DNA of 64,000 bases, from contig JARWIR010000035.1 of assembly GCA_029959085.1 (NCBI GenBank), positions 2,943,501-3,007,500 on the forward strand, in the 5' to 3' direction. This DNA comes from Nemophila menziesii (taxonomy: Eukaryota; Streptophyta; Magnoliopsida; Boraginales; Hydrophyllaceae). Both the position numbers and the translations under genes were made by a program. The notes beneath the pieces are model-generated. The model saw only the letters and a list, made by a program, of their open reading frames with translations, was not told the DNA's origin and did not search any database. Below are positions 10,700-20,969 of the stretch, piece by piece. The stretch's first letter is position 1, and every line of letters starts with the position of its first letter.

Positions 10700-12300
10700 C
10701 AATGGCTACTCGTGACGGTCATGCTCTTCCTATAATACCACTCATGAAACACAAAATAATGAAGCTGGGAGTTATTAATATTGGTATTGAAACTCGACTG
10801 GAAGATAGCATGAAGCAAGAAACAACTATAATTCTGAAAGTTGTTGGAGATGCGCCAATATATGATGTGGGTATGAGGAAATTTATAGAAAAAAGTGGGC
10901 AATACAAGGTGATTTCAGAGTTACTATGATGAAGTACAACATGTTCAAACTGAAGGCGTTCAATGAACATGAATTTAAAAGAGTTTGGGAGATGAGACCA
11001 AGCATATTTCAGATAATGCACATAAGCATGACAATTTGGCCTCAAGTAATTTATGTAATGATATTTCTACTAAGTAATCTTATATCTGGGTGAAAATCAA
11101 GGTATTGGCCTTCAAACAAAACAATATCAACACAATAAAGGCTTTGGAGGAATGTTTTATTAGACATCGAGGCAGTTGACTAACTAGTAATCACCAATAG
11201 TGATATAAGGGTCCTGAGGTTCAGGGTCAAATTCAACACTAAATACCCTTTTCCACCTGAAACGTATCTCCTTCAAGTAGATGGAGCTGGTTGGGTCATG
11301 TTCCAATACGAGAATACGAGATCTTTGTGCTTTTGATGTGGTAGAGTTGGGCACCAATGTGAGATTGTCCAGTAAATAATATTAAATAAGGGGAGGATAT
11401 AGACGAGAGAAGGAAAGTTAACTGGAGTATTGACAATATAGCTAAATTTCCTCTGTTTAATCCTATATATGGGCTTCACCTTCATATTGATGGTAAGTTC
11501 GTTAATTTCATGTATAATGAGAACACAAAAATCAACGGTGCATGTAATGGATTACAGCTTCATAACCCCTCTAAGGATATTTTCATAAGAGAGGGTCAAT
11601 CTGACAACTTGAGTAAATATAACTACACAAAGAAGGCAAGCACTAGAAAGATGATCACTATCAAGAAGTTGGAAAAAGAGAAAGAGAGCGAGTAGAGGGA
11701 CTAGGAAAGCTAGAACAAACCGATTGACGAACTTCACAGCGAGCTTAATGAATCTACCCAAAAGATTGAAGCCTTCCAACAAATTCATGGACTAGGGGCA
11801 ACAGGAGACGAAGGAGCGGAGAAAAATGAGATGGTTGCGGTTGCAGTGTTAGAAGAAAAGGTTAAGAAGAACAAAGGAAAGCAACTAATTAATTTGAGCC
11901 TAGACAATTCTTCAAGCCGGAAGGGAAACTTTGAAAATCACCAAAAAGTCAAAAGAATGAGAGAATTCAGAACCGGAGGGGGTGAGGTATTGAACCTAAA
12001 ATACAACCCCAAGATTACGGGAAGCTTTAAGAAACTGAGAGTGGTTGATAACATAGAAAATTATATTAACAATAATCAGTTTAGCATCCTTGAACAGGAA
12101 AATGATATAGATGAGACTATGGGTGAAAGGAAGAGTGAAAACATGGATTATATATCCGAGATGATAAATGACTATGACTCGCAGTATGAGCCAGAAGAAG
12201 AGAATGAAGGGAGCAACGAGAATGAAGGCGCTTCTTTGAAAATGACTATGATGGTAAGAGAGAGGACCAGGAAATGAACTTTGTGCATGGAGATGCTGAG
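10700..12300 (+). pseudogene. LINE ORF1 (gag-like) remnant
   Basis: The start MATRDGHA at about 10702 opens a frame containing ILKVVGDAPIYDVGMRKFIE and KVISELLYYDE, which resembles the N-terminal gag-like domain (DUF4283) of plant L1 ORF1 proteins, thought to bind element RNA. Near 11329-11365 there is a zinc-knuckle-like CF-CGRVGHQC with a stop inside it. A polar, acidic tail remains open at 11831-12277. The endonuclease starts at 12372, the normal order for a LINE. Broken in at least two places. Confidence 0.55.
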
Positions 12301-12371
12301 GAAGAAGAAATGTATGAAGTAGAGAAGAAGAAGGGAGGTGACAACTCCCATTTAAAAGTCGTAGGTAAAAC

Positions 12372-13100
12372 ATGACATCTCTTTTCTGGAATGATCAAGG
12401 GATCCGAGCTTTCTTGACATTATCCAACATCAGCTCTCTTTTGACCCGTTTTCGTCCTGGATTAGCAGTTTTCTTTGAGACTTTGTTAGGGGAAGTTGAT
12501 TATCGTGACATATCTAGTCGTTTTGGTTTTCGTAACACCTTTTTTGTCGATCCCATTGGTAGTGCTTTTCAGTCTGGGGGATTTTTGCTTTTGTGGCACT
12601 CTTATGTGCATCTTTTGGTTGTTTCTAGTTGTAGTGTCTATGTTATTGTCTGTATTAGTGAAGTTTCCTTTTCCTACTTTATTATCTTCATACACGCCTT
12701 GAATGATTTCCATGATAGAAAAAATATATGGATAGATATTTCTAATTGGAGAAAGAATATAATTGAACCTTGGACCATTATAGGGGATTTTTATGACATC
12801 CTCAACCTCAATGAAAAACAAAGTTCAAACTCGACTAATCTGAATAATACCAACGAATTCTTAAACTTTACTTTTAGTAATTCTATTATTGAAATTACAT
12901 CTAATGGCTTTTTTTTCGCTCGGGCAAACAGTAAAACATGTGATAAACATGTCAAGACAAGGATTGATAGAGCAATTACAACATATGAGTGACCTTTTCC
13001 GGAGGTCATATATTTTTATCACACCGACTGTTGGGTCTGACCATTATCCCTTGATTCTCCTTTATGATATTGATATGAAACATAGTTTGAAACAATTCAA
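12372..13100 (+). pseudogene. LINE ORF2 endonuclease domain, broken
   Basis: The open frame 12372-12992 begins MTSLFWNDQGIRAFLT, matching the NILFWNCQG-type start of plant LINE endonucleases. It has a FFETLLGE segment (the metal-binding glutamate) and IGDFYDIL near 12777-12800, where the family has GDFN: the catalytic asparagine is a tyrosine here. KTRIDRAI near 12955 is followed by a frame change, and the SDHYPLIL motif with the catalytic histidine is in the next frame near 13036-13060. The enzyme would nick target DNA to start retrotransposition; it is inactive here. Confidence 0.65.
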
Positions 13101-14048
13101 ATTTAATCTAGATGGCTTGATAATATAGAGTGCAAAAATATTATTGAGAAAGGTTGGAATATTCCGAACATTAACTTACTTGTAACTAATTATATTAATA
13201 AAAGAGAAAACAGTACAAAAGAGTTAAAAATTTGGAGTTCTAAGACTTTTAAAAATTATAAAAGACAAATCAAAAAATTATATGACCTGTTAAGCACTCT
13301 TAATAAATGCACACCAAATGATGATACATTTAAAGAGGAAATGGAGATTAAAGAAAAAAACTTAAGTTAAATATCAATGCGAGGAGAAATATTGGTCAGA
13401 TTGATCTAGACATAATTGGCTAGTCATCGGGGACAAAACACTAAGTTTTTTCATCTAGCAACCATTCAAAGATGAAAGTTTAACAGAAGTACTAGGTTAA
13501 AAGACGAGAATAGCGACTAGAAAGAGGATACGACCGAAGTAAAGGAATGCTTTCAGGATTATTAAGACCCTTTTTAAAGGAGGAATCAACTAGTTTTGAT
13601 AGTATGGATAATGCTACTAAATATATAAAGCCTCGAGTTACAGAAGAAATGAATGTGAAACTTACTATGTTACCAACTATGGAAGGGGTAGAACAAGCAG
13701 TTCGGGAATTATCAGCTACAAAAACACCAGACCCTAATGGCCTTAATGGTAATTGTTATAAGGAATTCTGGGAGATTATTCGAGATGACGTCTTAAAGGG
13801 AGTGTTTGATTTTTTTTGCCAATAATTGTTCATCAAAAAAAATAAAAGATACACTTATTACTCTTGCCCCTAAAGGGGACATCCAAGAAAATATTGGTAA
13901 CTGTAGACCAATTTCGTGTGTAGTATTTGGTTACAAAATTATACCTAAAATACTATCTAACAGACTCATGAATTTTATGAATTACATTGTTTCATCGACA
14001 AAAGAGGCATTTATTAATGGAAGGACTATTCAGGATGTAAGAAATTAA
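13100..14048 (+). pseudogene. LINE ORF2 linker and start of RT, truncated
   Basis: Past the endonuclease the linker is decayed (13100-13546). An open frame 13547-13825 has MEGVEQAVRELSATKTPDPNG, the usual A-KAPGPDG block with changes. Then 13806-14048 has TLITLAPKGD, NCRPISC and KIIPKILSNRL, the first RT block. The RT palm with its catalytic aspartates is missing because the homology stops at about 14048, where a different element begins. Confidence 0.65.
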
Positions 14049-14054
14049 AGGTAT

Positions 14055-14398
14055 CTAGACAAACCTTTTAGGCGGATTTAAGAATCGAAATGCTCCGGTA
14101 TTGAATCCACTTACATATCGAAGAAGATTGCTATTCCACAACCTAAATGCCGCTGAATCTTCTATTATATGTTAAAGAGATTTTTGAGAGAATTTGTAAT
14201 AGTTTTGTTTCTCTCAAGCATAAGGCAGAGAGAAAGAAAGAAGCGTATAAGAAAAATGTGTCTGATATATTCAAATGAAATAACTTCCATGAAGTTATTT
14301 ATATACTAGTTATTAATGTAATAACTACCACAATTTTGGGCCGGGCTAACCCATCATGGGCACCACAATATGGGCCAGGCCCAAACCAATTTCTTTCA
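14055..14398 (-). repeat. probable Copia-like LTR on minus
   Basis: Reading minus, CAAGTGGGAG AA precedes TGAAAGAAATTGG at 14398, the layout of a polypurine tract followed by an LTR start. The stretch then has a TATATAAATAAC box near 14305-14318 and CT-rich sequence. The far end is not clear; it meets the truncated LINE near 14050. No second LTR is in view, so this remains a proposal. Confidence 0.4.
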
Positions 14399-15462
14399 TT
14401 CTCCCACTTGCACATGATGGGTTTACTCCCACACCATGTTATATGCATCAAGGTACTCTTTCTCTTATCTCAAACATATCCACATAAAATCCATCATACT
14501 TGGCAAATAGGTCGTGCGACCGGCAAGCATACGAGCATTTTTTTTGCTATAAACCTGTTAGGGTTGATAGCTGCTCAAACGATTCATAAATCCGTTCATA
14601 TCTTGCAGTTCCCTAGACTAAAAATTATAATATCAATATCATAGTAACTCTGACCCCTCAGAATTCCATATCACATCGTCTTTGTGATTGGAAGAGTTCA
14701 CTAGCATAACATCGTGTGTCTCACTATCATGTCATAGTCCTTGATGACTTACATGATTGGTCGACCTGCAAGCACACACTTTGATATCCATTTTAGTCTT
14801 CCTTTTGCACTTGAATCTTTCTATAATGAACTGGTTGCTTTCCCAGACATACCCCGTTAGGCCGAATCATTCATGACCATTGATAATATGCTAAAGTAGC
14901 AAACACCAAATCAAAACATCAAAATTAAGTCAAAAGTAATAAGGGTACTACTCAAAGGTCTCACACAATGAAGAAACAGGGATCAATTCTTCACTTCCTT
15001 TTGGTCGCAAGCACACACGGTATGACTCGTGTGCTACGATATTATTAATTTATTCACATCATATGTCATGTATCCATTAATATCGTACAGATATATAATT
15101 AGACATTCCTCGTTGTCTAAAATGAATCCTTCAATTGATCAACCCTCTCTGAAATCAATTAAGAATTGCATATCTGGCTTTTATAGACTAAATAGATAGT
15201 GGGGATCTACTTCGATCACAAATTAAAATTAACATGTTTGTGATCTCATCCTAACATGTGTTAAGGTGACTTTCGTAACTCACGTTATTTACATGAAGGG
15301 TTACTCTTTTTCATGAGTTAGTCTCATCCTTGCGCATCCTCTAATGCCAAAGGCGATTGCCCGTGTGAGAAGGCCAATCATAGTCTATTTGACATACTTA
15401 TCCACACATATATATTACCACTCAATAATGAAAATATAGCATTGCACATTATTTTGCAGTAT
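14399..15462 (-). other. non-coding remnant inside the Copia-like element
   Basis: No coding match is visible on either strand. The position, directly upstream of the probable polypurine tract, suggests the non-coding interior of a deleted LTR element. The right edge is the outer end of the family Y LTR. Confidence 0.3.
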
Positions 15463-16463
15463 TGGTGGTCCTTTGTGTGTTCTAAAAATAAATGCAAATG
15501 CTAATCGAACCACAACCGCAAGTGTACGGTTGTCCCAAGTAGTATGTATGATAATACAGATTCGTTCCAAGGACGGATGGTTGATCACAATGTTTAGCAA
15601 GTAGTGATTGATGCACTTATGAAAGTAAAAAGATAATAAAATGTTTGTTTGGTTTTGTTTATTAAAACTACTAAATGAAAGACAAATTATAAATGCAAGT
15701 AAAAGATAAGACGCAAGTAAAATGAGTGAAAACGCAATATGAGATGTAGTACTTGAGAACGCAAGGATCCTCCTAATCTTACTTCCTAACTTATGTTGTT
15801 TAAGGGCTAAATTGGTCAATTACAATGGTCGGGATTCTAAAATCCTTATACCCCCGTCAGGGTGGACTATAAGGCAATCCTAAAGTGTCACTAGTCCTGT
15901 CAGGGTAAATATGATCCACCGTTGGATGATTAAGTGTTTTACCTCATTGGCCCTAGAATTAGCTAAGTTCGTCAGAATCAATAGCTTTTATCCTAGATTG
16001 AATAACTAATTCTATACCTAAACCCTCCGTCAGGATGATCCACACGCCACTTATGTGGAATAGCTTAGATACTAATACCTAATTTTAGTTCGCGACTCTA
16101 AAATCAGTAAATAATCACAAATTATCGAAAAGAGTAATGAACCCAATCTAATTTAATTTATCATAAACCCAAATTCAACATTCGTTATTTCATAAAATTA
16201 AGATTCACCCATTGTTTGTTCTCAAGCACTATTAAAAGCTTAGCTCATATTAAAATTAAAAACTAAATTAAAAGAAATGGAATTCATATTGTTTACAAAA
16301 TTAAAATATAAAAAGAACCTAATTTCCGGAATTGGAATGACTACGAACGGAGCTATAGACCCACTCCAGCTCTTGTAGCTTCTTCTTTCTTCCTTCTGTT
16401 GCTTCTCTCTGGTGTTTAATCTTGTGGAATGTGAATTGTCTGAAAAATAGAAGTCCAGACCTC

Positions 16464-16471
16464 CTTTTATA
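16464..16471 (-). promoter_or_regulatory. TATA box in the family Y LTR
   Basis: The complement reads TATAAAAG, about 555 bases into the LTR on the sense strand. The position matches the TATAAATA box of the family X LTR (about 557 bases in), so it probably drives the element transcript. Confidence 0.55.
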
Positions 16472-16977
16472 AGCATAAATTCAGACTAGGGCTTGGACCA
16501 GAAAATAAAAGACTAATTAAATGTCCAAGCCCAATTTCTAGGCCCAAAATCCCGTAACTGCTGATACACCTTCACTAAAACGGCTTTTCCCGATGCGTTA
16601 TGACTCCGATTGACCTCATTCCAGTTGCTAAAGTTTCGTAACTCGATAAGGAATGTTTTCTCTTCAAAGGTCAGCGGCTAAATCATCGCTTAAGCACCTA
16701 GAAATCAGCAATCTATGGCCTGGAAAATGGATTTTCAGCTCTAAAAATAATATCTTCGGGATTTATCTTCAACTCTTGACTCTAATTCACGATCTTTGAC
16801 TTTCTCCTCGGATTCCTCTACTAGCTAGCATCTAAAACCTGTAAACTTTACACTAAAAATACCAATATTACGCGTAAAAGTTTAATAAAGTAAAAATGCT
16901 AGAAATAAAAAGGAAATTCCGGATTATTGCAAATTTAGTCCGAAAGTCTATCAAATTAATTAAATAAACACCCAAAA

Positions 16978-17023
16978 TGATGTCTCCCAAGGGTCGAAAA
17001 TAAGAACAATTAGGGAGACATCA
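16978..17023 (-). repeat. inverted repeat at the LTR start, family Y
   Basis: TGATGTCTCCC at 16978-16988 is repeated as its exact complement at 17013-17023, giving 11-bp arms around a 24-base spacer at the very start of the LTR. The family X LTR has the same arrangement with 9-bp arms. Confidence 0.8.
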
Positions 17024-18020
17024 AGACCCCCAACTCAAACCTTTGTCGTCCCGACAAAGTAAAACAAAGCAAAGGGGTAGAAGTAAGCGTATAAACAAGT
17101 AGAAGCTAGCAAATAAACCCTAAAGCAATTATCAAAATAAATCTCATATAGCAAACTCTAGAAACTAATATACACATACACTAATCATGCAACATCAAAC
17201 ATAAATAATCTCAATCATAAAATTAAAGTTGCAATGCTTGAAGGTTACACTTGTACTCATCTCTGTATGATGGCTATAGGGTGGTCATTAATCCTAACTC
17301 GCTTTGAACGCTCCACCTAGTGTATTTTCTATCAACAGAATAATAAATTCACTATGCACTTAGGAATCACGAGGTCTTTACGGTTATAATATTGGCTTAA
17401 GGACGGGTGTAGATGTATATTTGGTAAATTTGAAGTGAGCTTTTGGCTCTCTCCTCACTTACCATCAACAGTGTCCTCGAGCTTGAGTTATCGCTCAAAA
17501 AGATGTTCTCACTAACCCATATACGCAACAATTTAGCGTCCCATGTCTACCCACTATAAACGAGATGATTTTCAGAACATTCCCCTTTGCCGGATGCTTT
17601 ATTCATTCATATTTTTTTTCTTTTTCTTTTCGTTTCTCTTTTTTTTTTGTACAGAAGCAAACCGGGTTCCCGGTTTTGATGAATCCGGGTTCCCGGTTCC
17701 TACTGTATGATTTTTCAAAATTTTTCATTTTTTCTTTCTTTTTCCTTTTTTCTTCATTCCCGGCAAAGGGTTACAAGTATACATCATCTGCAATTGTGAT
17801 ACAATACATAGCACATTAATCCCAACCCATTAAATTCCACATATGTTGTCCCACCACCCCAAACTCAAGCTCGAGACATGTCTCAGGATTGTGATTCAAG
17901 TGCGGGTCATATGGTTATGCCTAATAATCTAAGGGATAATGGCTTATATCGTGGCTACAAAGAAAAGTCTAAAGGCTCAAAGTGGGCTAAGACGGATAAT
18001 AATTAATACAAGGGATAGAA
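17024..18020 (-). other. family Y polypurine tract and native 3' untranslated region
   Basis: Complement of 17024-17036 reads GAGTTGGGGGTCT, identical to the tract before the 3' LTR of the insertion at 51312-51324. Further in, 17660-17702 holds two CCGGGTTCCCGG motifs, the same motif as in the array units. The complement of about 17862-17915 matches 50410-50480 in the family X element (GACCCGCACT, GAGACA, GAGCTTGAG), so the order of the 3' region is conserved. No ORF of note. It is single copy here and continues without a break into array unit 1. Confidence 0.65.
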
Positions 18021-18419
18021 GGCTAAAAAGGCACAAATGGCTAACAAAGAACTGCCCCTATCATTTTCCTAAGTACATAGCTTGTCTTTAGTTCATATCT
18101 AGGTGGGTTCTCTACTAATTAGGATTTCACGTTCTACACACCAAACATATTCCTTGAGTACAAGCTTACTTCATTTGCATTGTTCATTAATTTTTCCTAT
18201 TAATTACCTATGTTCGCATGCAATTGTAAGTGCGTTTTATATCAATCCCTAAAGTCCACTATTTACTATCATAGATTTATCAAGAGTCTGCTTAAAAGGG
18301 ATATTTAAAAATTTCTACAGTCAAACGCAACTCCGAAAATTCTTTTATTGAAAGCAAATAAAGCAAATAACACATAAAAACTAGGATGAGGCAACGAACC
18401 CCACCCCAAACTCAAAAAT

Positions 18420-18439
18420 GAGTCGTGTCCCCACGACTC
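18420..18439 (-). other. hairpin with GGGA loop downstream of ORF2 (unit 1)
   Basis: On the sense (minus) strand the sequence is GAGTCGTGGGGACACGACTC: an 8-bp perfect stem and a GGGA loop, which fits the GNRA tetraloop class. It lies 62 bases after the ORF2 stop and just before a purine-rich tract (GAGTTTGGGGTGGGG). The same hairpin occurs 399 bases into every unit, for example at 21750, 25081 and 28411. Confidence 0.75.
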
Positions 18440-18501
18440 GAAAAGACTCAATAAAGCATATAAACTAATCTACACTAAGAGGAAAGTTTAGAAAATGTAT
18501 C

Positions 18502-19818
18502 TTAACCAGCGCGAGGCTGGTTATCGGTGTTGCGTTCTGGACCTTTATCTCGCGTAACAGCATCATAAATCGCGTTTTGAAGTGTATTTACGCCTAAGAT
18601 CAAATTTCGAAGCAGGTCCAACTCTTTTGTAACGTTTCCCAAGGTAGCAATCATCTTCTCCTGATTCTCTTCCAACACCTGAATCTTGGACTCCAACTCA
18701 GGAACAGTCTTTGCTTTCTTTGATTGAGGAGTTCTTGGACTTCTTGTAGCTCGTGTTGCCTCTTCATGGATGTTCTTGATTGTGCTCAAAGCTATACTCA
18801 CACCAACTGAAACAATGTCAATATCTGCGTTCTTACGCGGAATCTTTGCGTCTAGACACAACTGAGTAATAGTACAAGGAAACTTCAGATTTTGTTGTTT
18901 CAGTGGTGATTTCGCGAACTCCATGATTGTATCATAAATGATCTTAGCAACATCAAATGGTTTCTCCTCCAAAATACACTTAATAACAAATATGTGCTCT
19001 TTCTTCAACTCGGAAGTGTGTTTAATACCAAAGAAAGTGGGTATTACGAAACGAGACCAAACCTTAGCACGAGGTGTCAAACTACTGCTGTAAAACTGTC
19101 CAGGATATCTTTCACCTTCAGGAATTGGGCTAGTCCCATTAACAAGCACGGTCCCCCAAAGGGATTCAAAATCGAAAGAAGAGTCATTAAGAGTTTCTTG
19201 GAAAGGGCACGTTGCAGAAAAGTTGGGTAATTTTAAGGATTTCCGAATACGTTCAATAGAGAAAGGAACTACCTTTTTGCGGATATCAATGGCATCACGG
19301 GAAATAGCTAAACCTTCATACAATTCTCGCACAAAAGTAGGAATAAATTCAAGCTTCCTTTCTTGTAACTCTTTCCAACCAAACTTAGCACATGTCACAG
19401 CATAGTCCTTGTAATCACTACTCATAATACCCTTAGGAAAATTCGTCTCCTCACCAAATTTCAAAAAATCAATTCTTTCACGAACCTGAGTATTCCAACA
19501 AGTGTAAACCCTCTTAGGCTTGTGGGCCCACATCTTCATACGCGGAGGTTTTTGAACGGCTGCTTCCGGAATCTCTTGTTCAGTTTCTTCCTCAATGTTC
19601 TTCGCAATTTCCTCTTCTGGTTCCTTCTCACTTTCAATCTCATCAATCAATCTTCTCTTGTGACCCGTGATTTCTTTTCTTTTAGAATCAAGCTGAACTT
19701 CGTCAATTTTTCGTTTAGGACGCGAATCAGGAATCTCAATAGCTTGATCTTGTGAACCACCAATGGTGGTTTTTCTTCTAGGAGCAGTTCTTCGAAAATC
19801 ACCGGTTCTGTTAGTCAT
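18502..19818 (-). CDS. ORF2, unit 1: Athila-type extra ORF, 438 codons, intact
   Basis: A 438-residue protein of unknown function. Seen in order: basic clusters RRTAPRRK (9-16), RPKRK (33-37) and HKRR (53-56) that could act as nuclear signals; an acidic stretch at about 60-86; a central domain at about 125-330 with REFYEGL-like, VPFSIERIRKSLKLP and CPFQETLND segments; and a C-terminal coiled-coil at about 370-425. The central part resembles the putative plant transposon protein domain (Transposase_32) carried by ORFs downstream of pol in Athila-like elements; this is from memory of the family. No membrane segment or signal peptide is seen, so it does not look like an envelope protein. The ATG at 19818 is the first in frame. 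Unit 1 alone has Leu in REL(Y)EGL where all others have Phe. Confidence 0.75.
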   Translation of the reverse strand: MTNRTGDFRRTAPRRKTTIGGSQDQAIEIPDSRPKRKIDEVQLDSKRKEITGHKRRLIDEIESEKEPEEEIAKNIEEETEQEIPEAAVQKPPRMKMWAHKPKRVYTCWNTQVRERIDFLKFGEETNFPKGIMSSDYKDYAVTCAKFGWKELQERKLEFIPTFVRELYEGLAISRDAIDIRKKVVPFSIERIRKSLKLPNFSATCPFQETLNDSSFDFESLWGTVLVNGTSPIPEGERYPGQFYSSSLTPRAKVWSRFVIPTFFGIKHTSELKKEHIFVIKCILEEKPFDVAKIIYDTIMEFAKSPLKQQNLKFPCTITQLCLDAKIPRKNADIDIVSVGVSIALSTIKNIHEEATRATRSPRTPQSKKAKTVPELESKIQVLEENQEKMIATLGNVTKELDLLRNLILGVNTLQNAIYDAVTRDKGPERNTDNQPRAG

Positions 19819-20280
19819 CTCTTTTCACCCCAAACTCAAAACTTCAAATAATGAAAAACTTAGAGAAAAAGTTTAGAATTATGATGTTTTGAGGCTTAGG
19901 AATTGAAGAACTAGGGTGAATATGAGATGGGTCTTGTTTAATTTGAATGGGAGAAGAAAGAGTTGGGTTTTATTTAAGGATTTGATGAAGAAGAATCTTG
20001 GGAAAAACTAGGGATTTGATGTTATTTTGGAGAGGAGGTGAGTTGATTTTGTGTTTTTGTGGTGAAAGAGGGTAGGATTTGATGATATATAGTGTTTTGG
20101 TTGATGAATTTCGGAGGTGGGGAGGCTATTGGTGCGTTTTAGGTAAAAACTTGCAGAAGAGGCTAAGAAAACTAGGTTAAAACACCCAAAACCGCCTCTC
20201 ACAGCTTTCAAACCGGGTTCCCGGTTTTGGAAAACCGGGTTCCCGGTTCCGCGTCGCTGTGACGGCGCGGAAAAACAATT
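19819..20280 (-). other. ORF2 leader region (unit 1; repeated in all units)
   Basis: Between the palindromes and the ORF2 start codon, this stretch is AG-rich on + and CT-rich on the sense strand. A 67-codon minus frame (20211-20008) is present in all units but has no feature that I recognise and may be chance kept by recent duplication. No splice site can be claimed. Confidence 0.4.
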
Positions 20281-20735
20281 ATGGACTCTTTTTTTTTTTT
20301 AATTTTTTTTTTTCAAAACGCACCAAAACGCTGAATCTCAAGACGCTGTGTCAGAGATTTTACTCGCCGAAACCGGGTACCCGGTTCTGTGGAATGCGGG
20401 TTCCCGGATTTTCTCGATGGCGCGAGTCAAAACGCGCCAAAACGCAAGACTCCAAGACGCTGGGTCAGAACTTTGGGATTTTTACAGCTCCGAAACCGGG
20501 TACCCGGTTCGCCAAATGCGGGTTCCCGGTTTTGTGTCGATGGCGCGAACCAAAACGCAGCAAAACGCAAGCCACCAAAACGCTGGGTCAGAGATTTTCA
20601 AAAGTTACAGCACCAAAACCGGGTACCCGGTTTCGCCAAATGCGGGTTCCCGGTTCCGACGCTGTGTCATGAACCCAAAACGCAAGGTGCTGCGTATATA
20701 GTGTTGGTACCAGCTCCAAAACCGGGTTCCCGGTT
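20211..20735. repeat. palindrome cluster and ~123-bp sub-repeats (unit 1; same in all units)
   Basis: The perfect 16-bp palindrome AACCGGGTACCCGGTT occurs at 20371-20386, 20494-20509 and 20617-20632, exactly 123 bases apart. Near-palindromes AACCGGGTTCCCGGTT occur at 20211-20226, 20233-20248 and 20719-20734, with GCGGGTTCCCGG variants between. The sub-repeats start with CAAAACGC at 20314, 20428, 20551 and 20676. A poly-T/poly-A tract (about 20289-20313) of variable length borders the cluster and explains part of the length variation among units. Confidence 0.9.
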
Positions 20736-20969
20736 TCTCCTGGACATCCAACATATTTTTCTTCTTATTTCGCCTCATCGACCCCAAACTCTTGACCTTT
20801 TTACCCCTGAAATCATCAAAAACAACTACCCTTCCTCATTTCTTAATAATAAACACTAAAATTACGAAAATCAAACTAAACTAAATTGCAAAAATGTAAA
20901 AACTCAGCTAATATACAATGAATTGGCTTTTGTTTAACGTCGTTAAGCTCGACGGTTTACCTCATGCTC

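Larger units (their letters stand above)
15463..17023 (-). repeat. family Y (Athila-type) 3' LTR
   Basis: Reading minus the LTR begins TGATGTCTCCC at 17023 right after the polypurine tract and ends CCACCA at 15463. Its length, 1561 bp, is close to the 1565-bp LTRs of the complete element at 45293-52889. The last bases (CACAAAGGACCACCA) align with the end of that LTR, and both begin TGATGTCTCC. The 5 bases outside are AGTAT (15458-15462); the matching copy should lie beyond the window if the element is whole. The 5' LTR is not in view. Confidence 0.7.

Noticed and set aside
15415..15819. A 134-codon minus frame in the family Y LTR
   Set aside because: It lies across the end of the LTR and has no motif; chance in AT-rich sequence.
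18994..19755. Plus-strand frames of 60-78 codons antisense to ORF2 in each unit
   Set aside because: They are shadows of ORF2 on the opposite strand and recur only because the units are copies.
18502..19818. ORF2 as an envelope-like gene
   Set aside because: Its position fits the env-like ORF described for Athila elements, but no signal peptide, membrane segment or fusion region is visible. The protein is basic, acidic and coiled-coil in turn.
20008..20211. A 67-codon minus frame in all units (a possible upstream ORF of ORF2)
   Set aside because: Conservation among near-identical units proves nothing. Its length varies upstream with the poly-T tract, and no motif is seen.
20211..20735. CRISPR-like regular repeats
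   Set aside because: The spacing of about 123 bp is between long similar sub-repeats, with no unique spacers and no cas genes, in a plant sequence.
20348..20859. Overlapping + strand frames of 117, 137 and 156 codons in the palindrome region of each unit
   Set aside because: They follow from sub-repeats of 123 bp, a multiple of three, so a frame without a stop stays open in each copy. All three frames are open and their products are low-complexity repeats (GTRF, VPGF).
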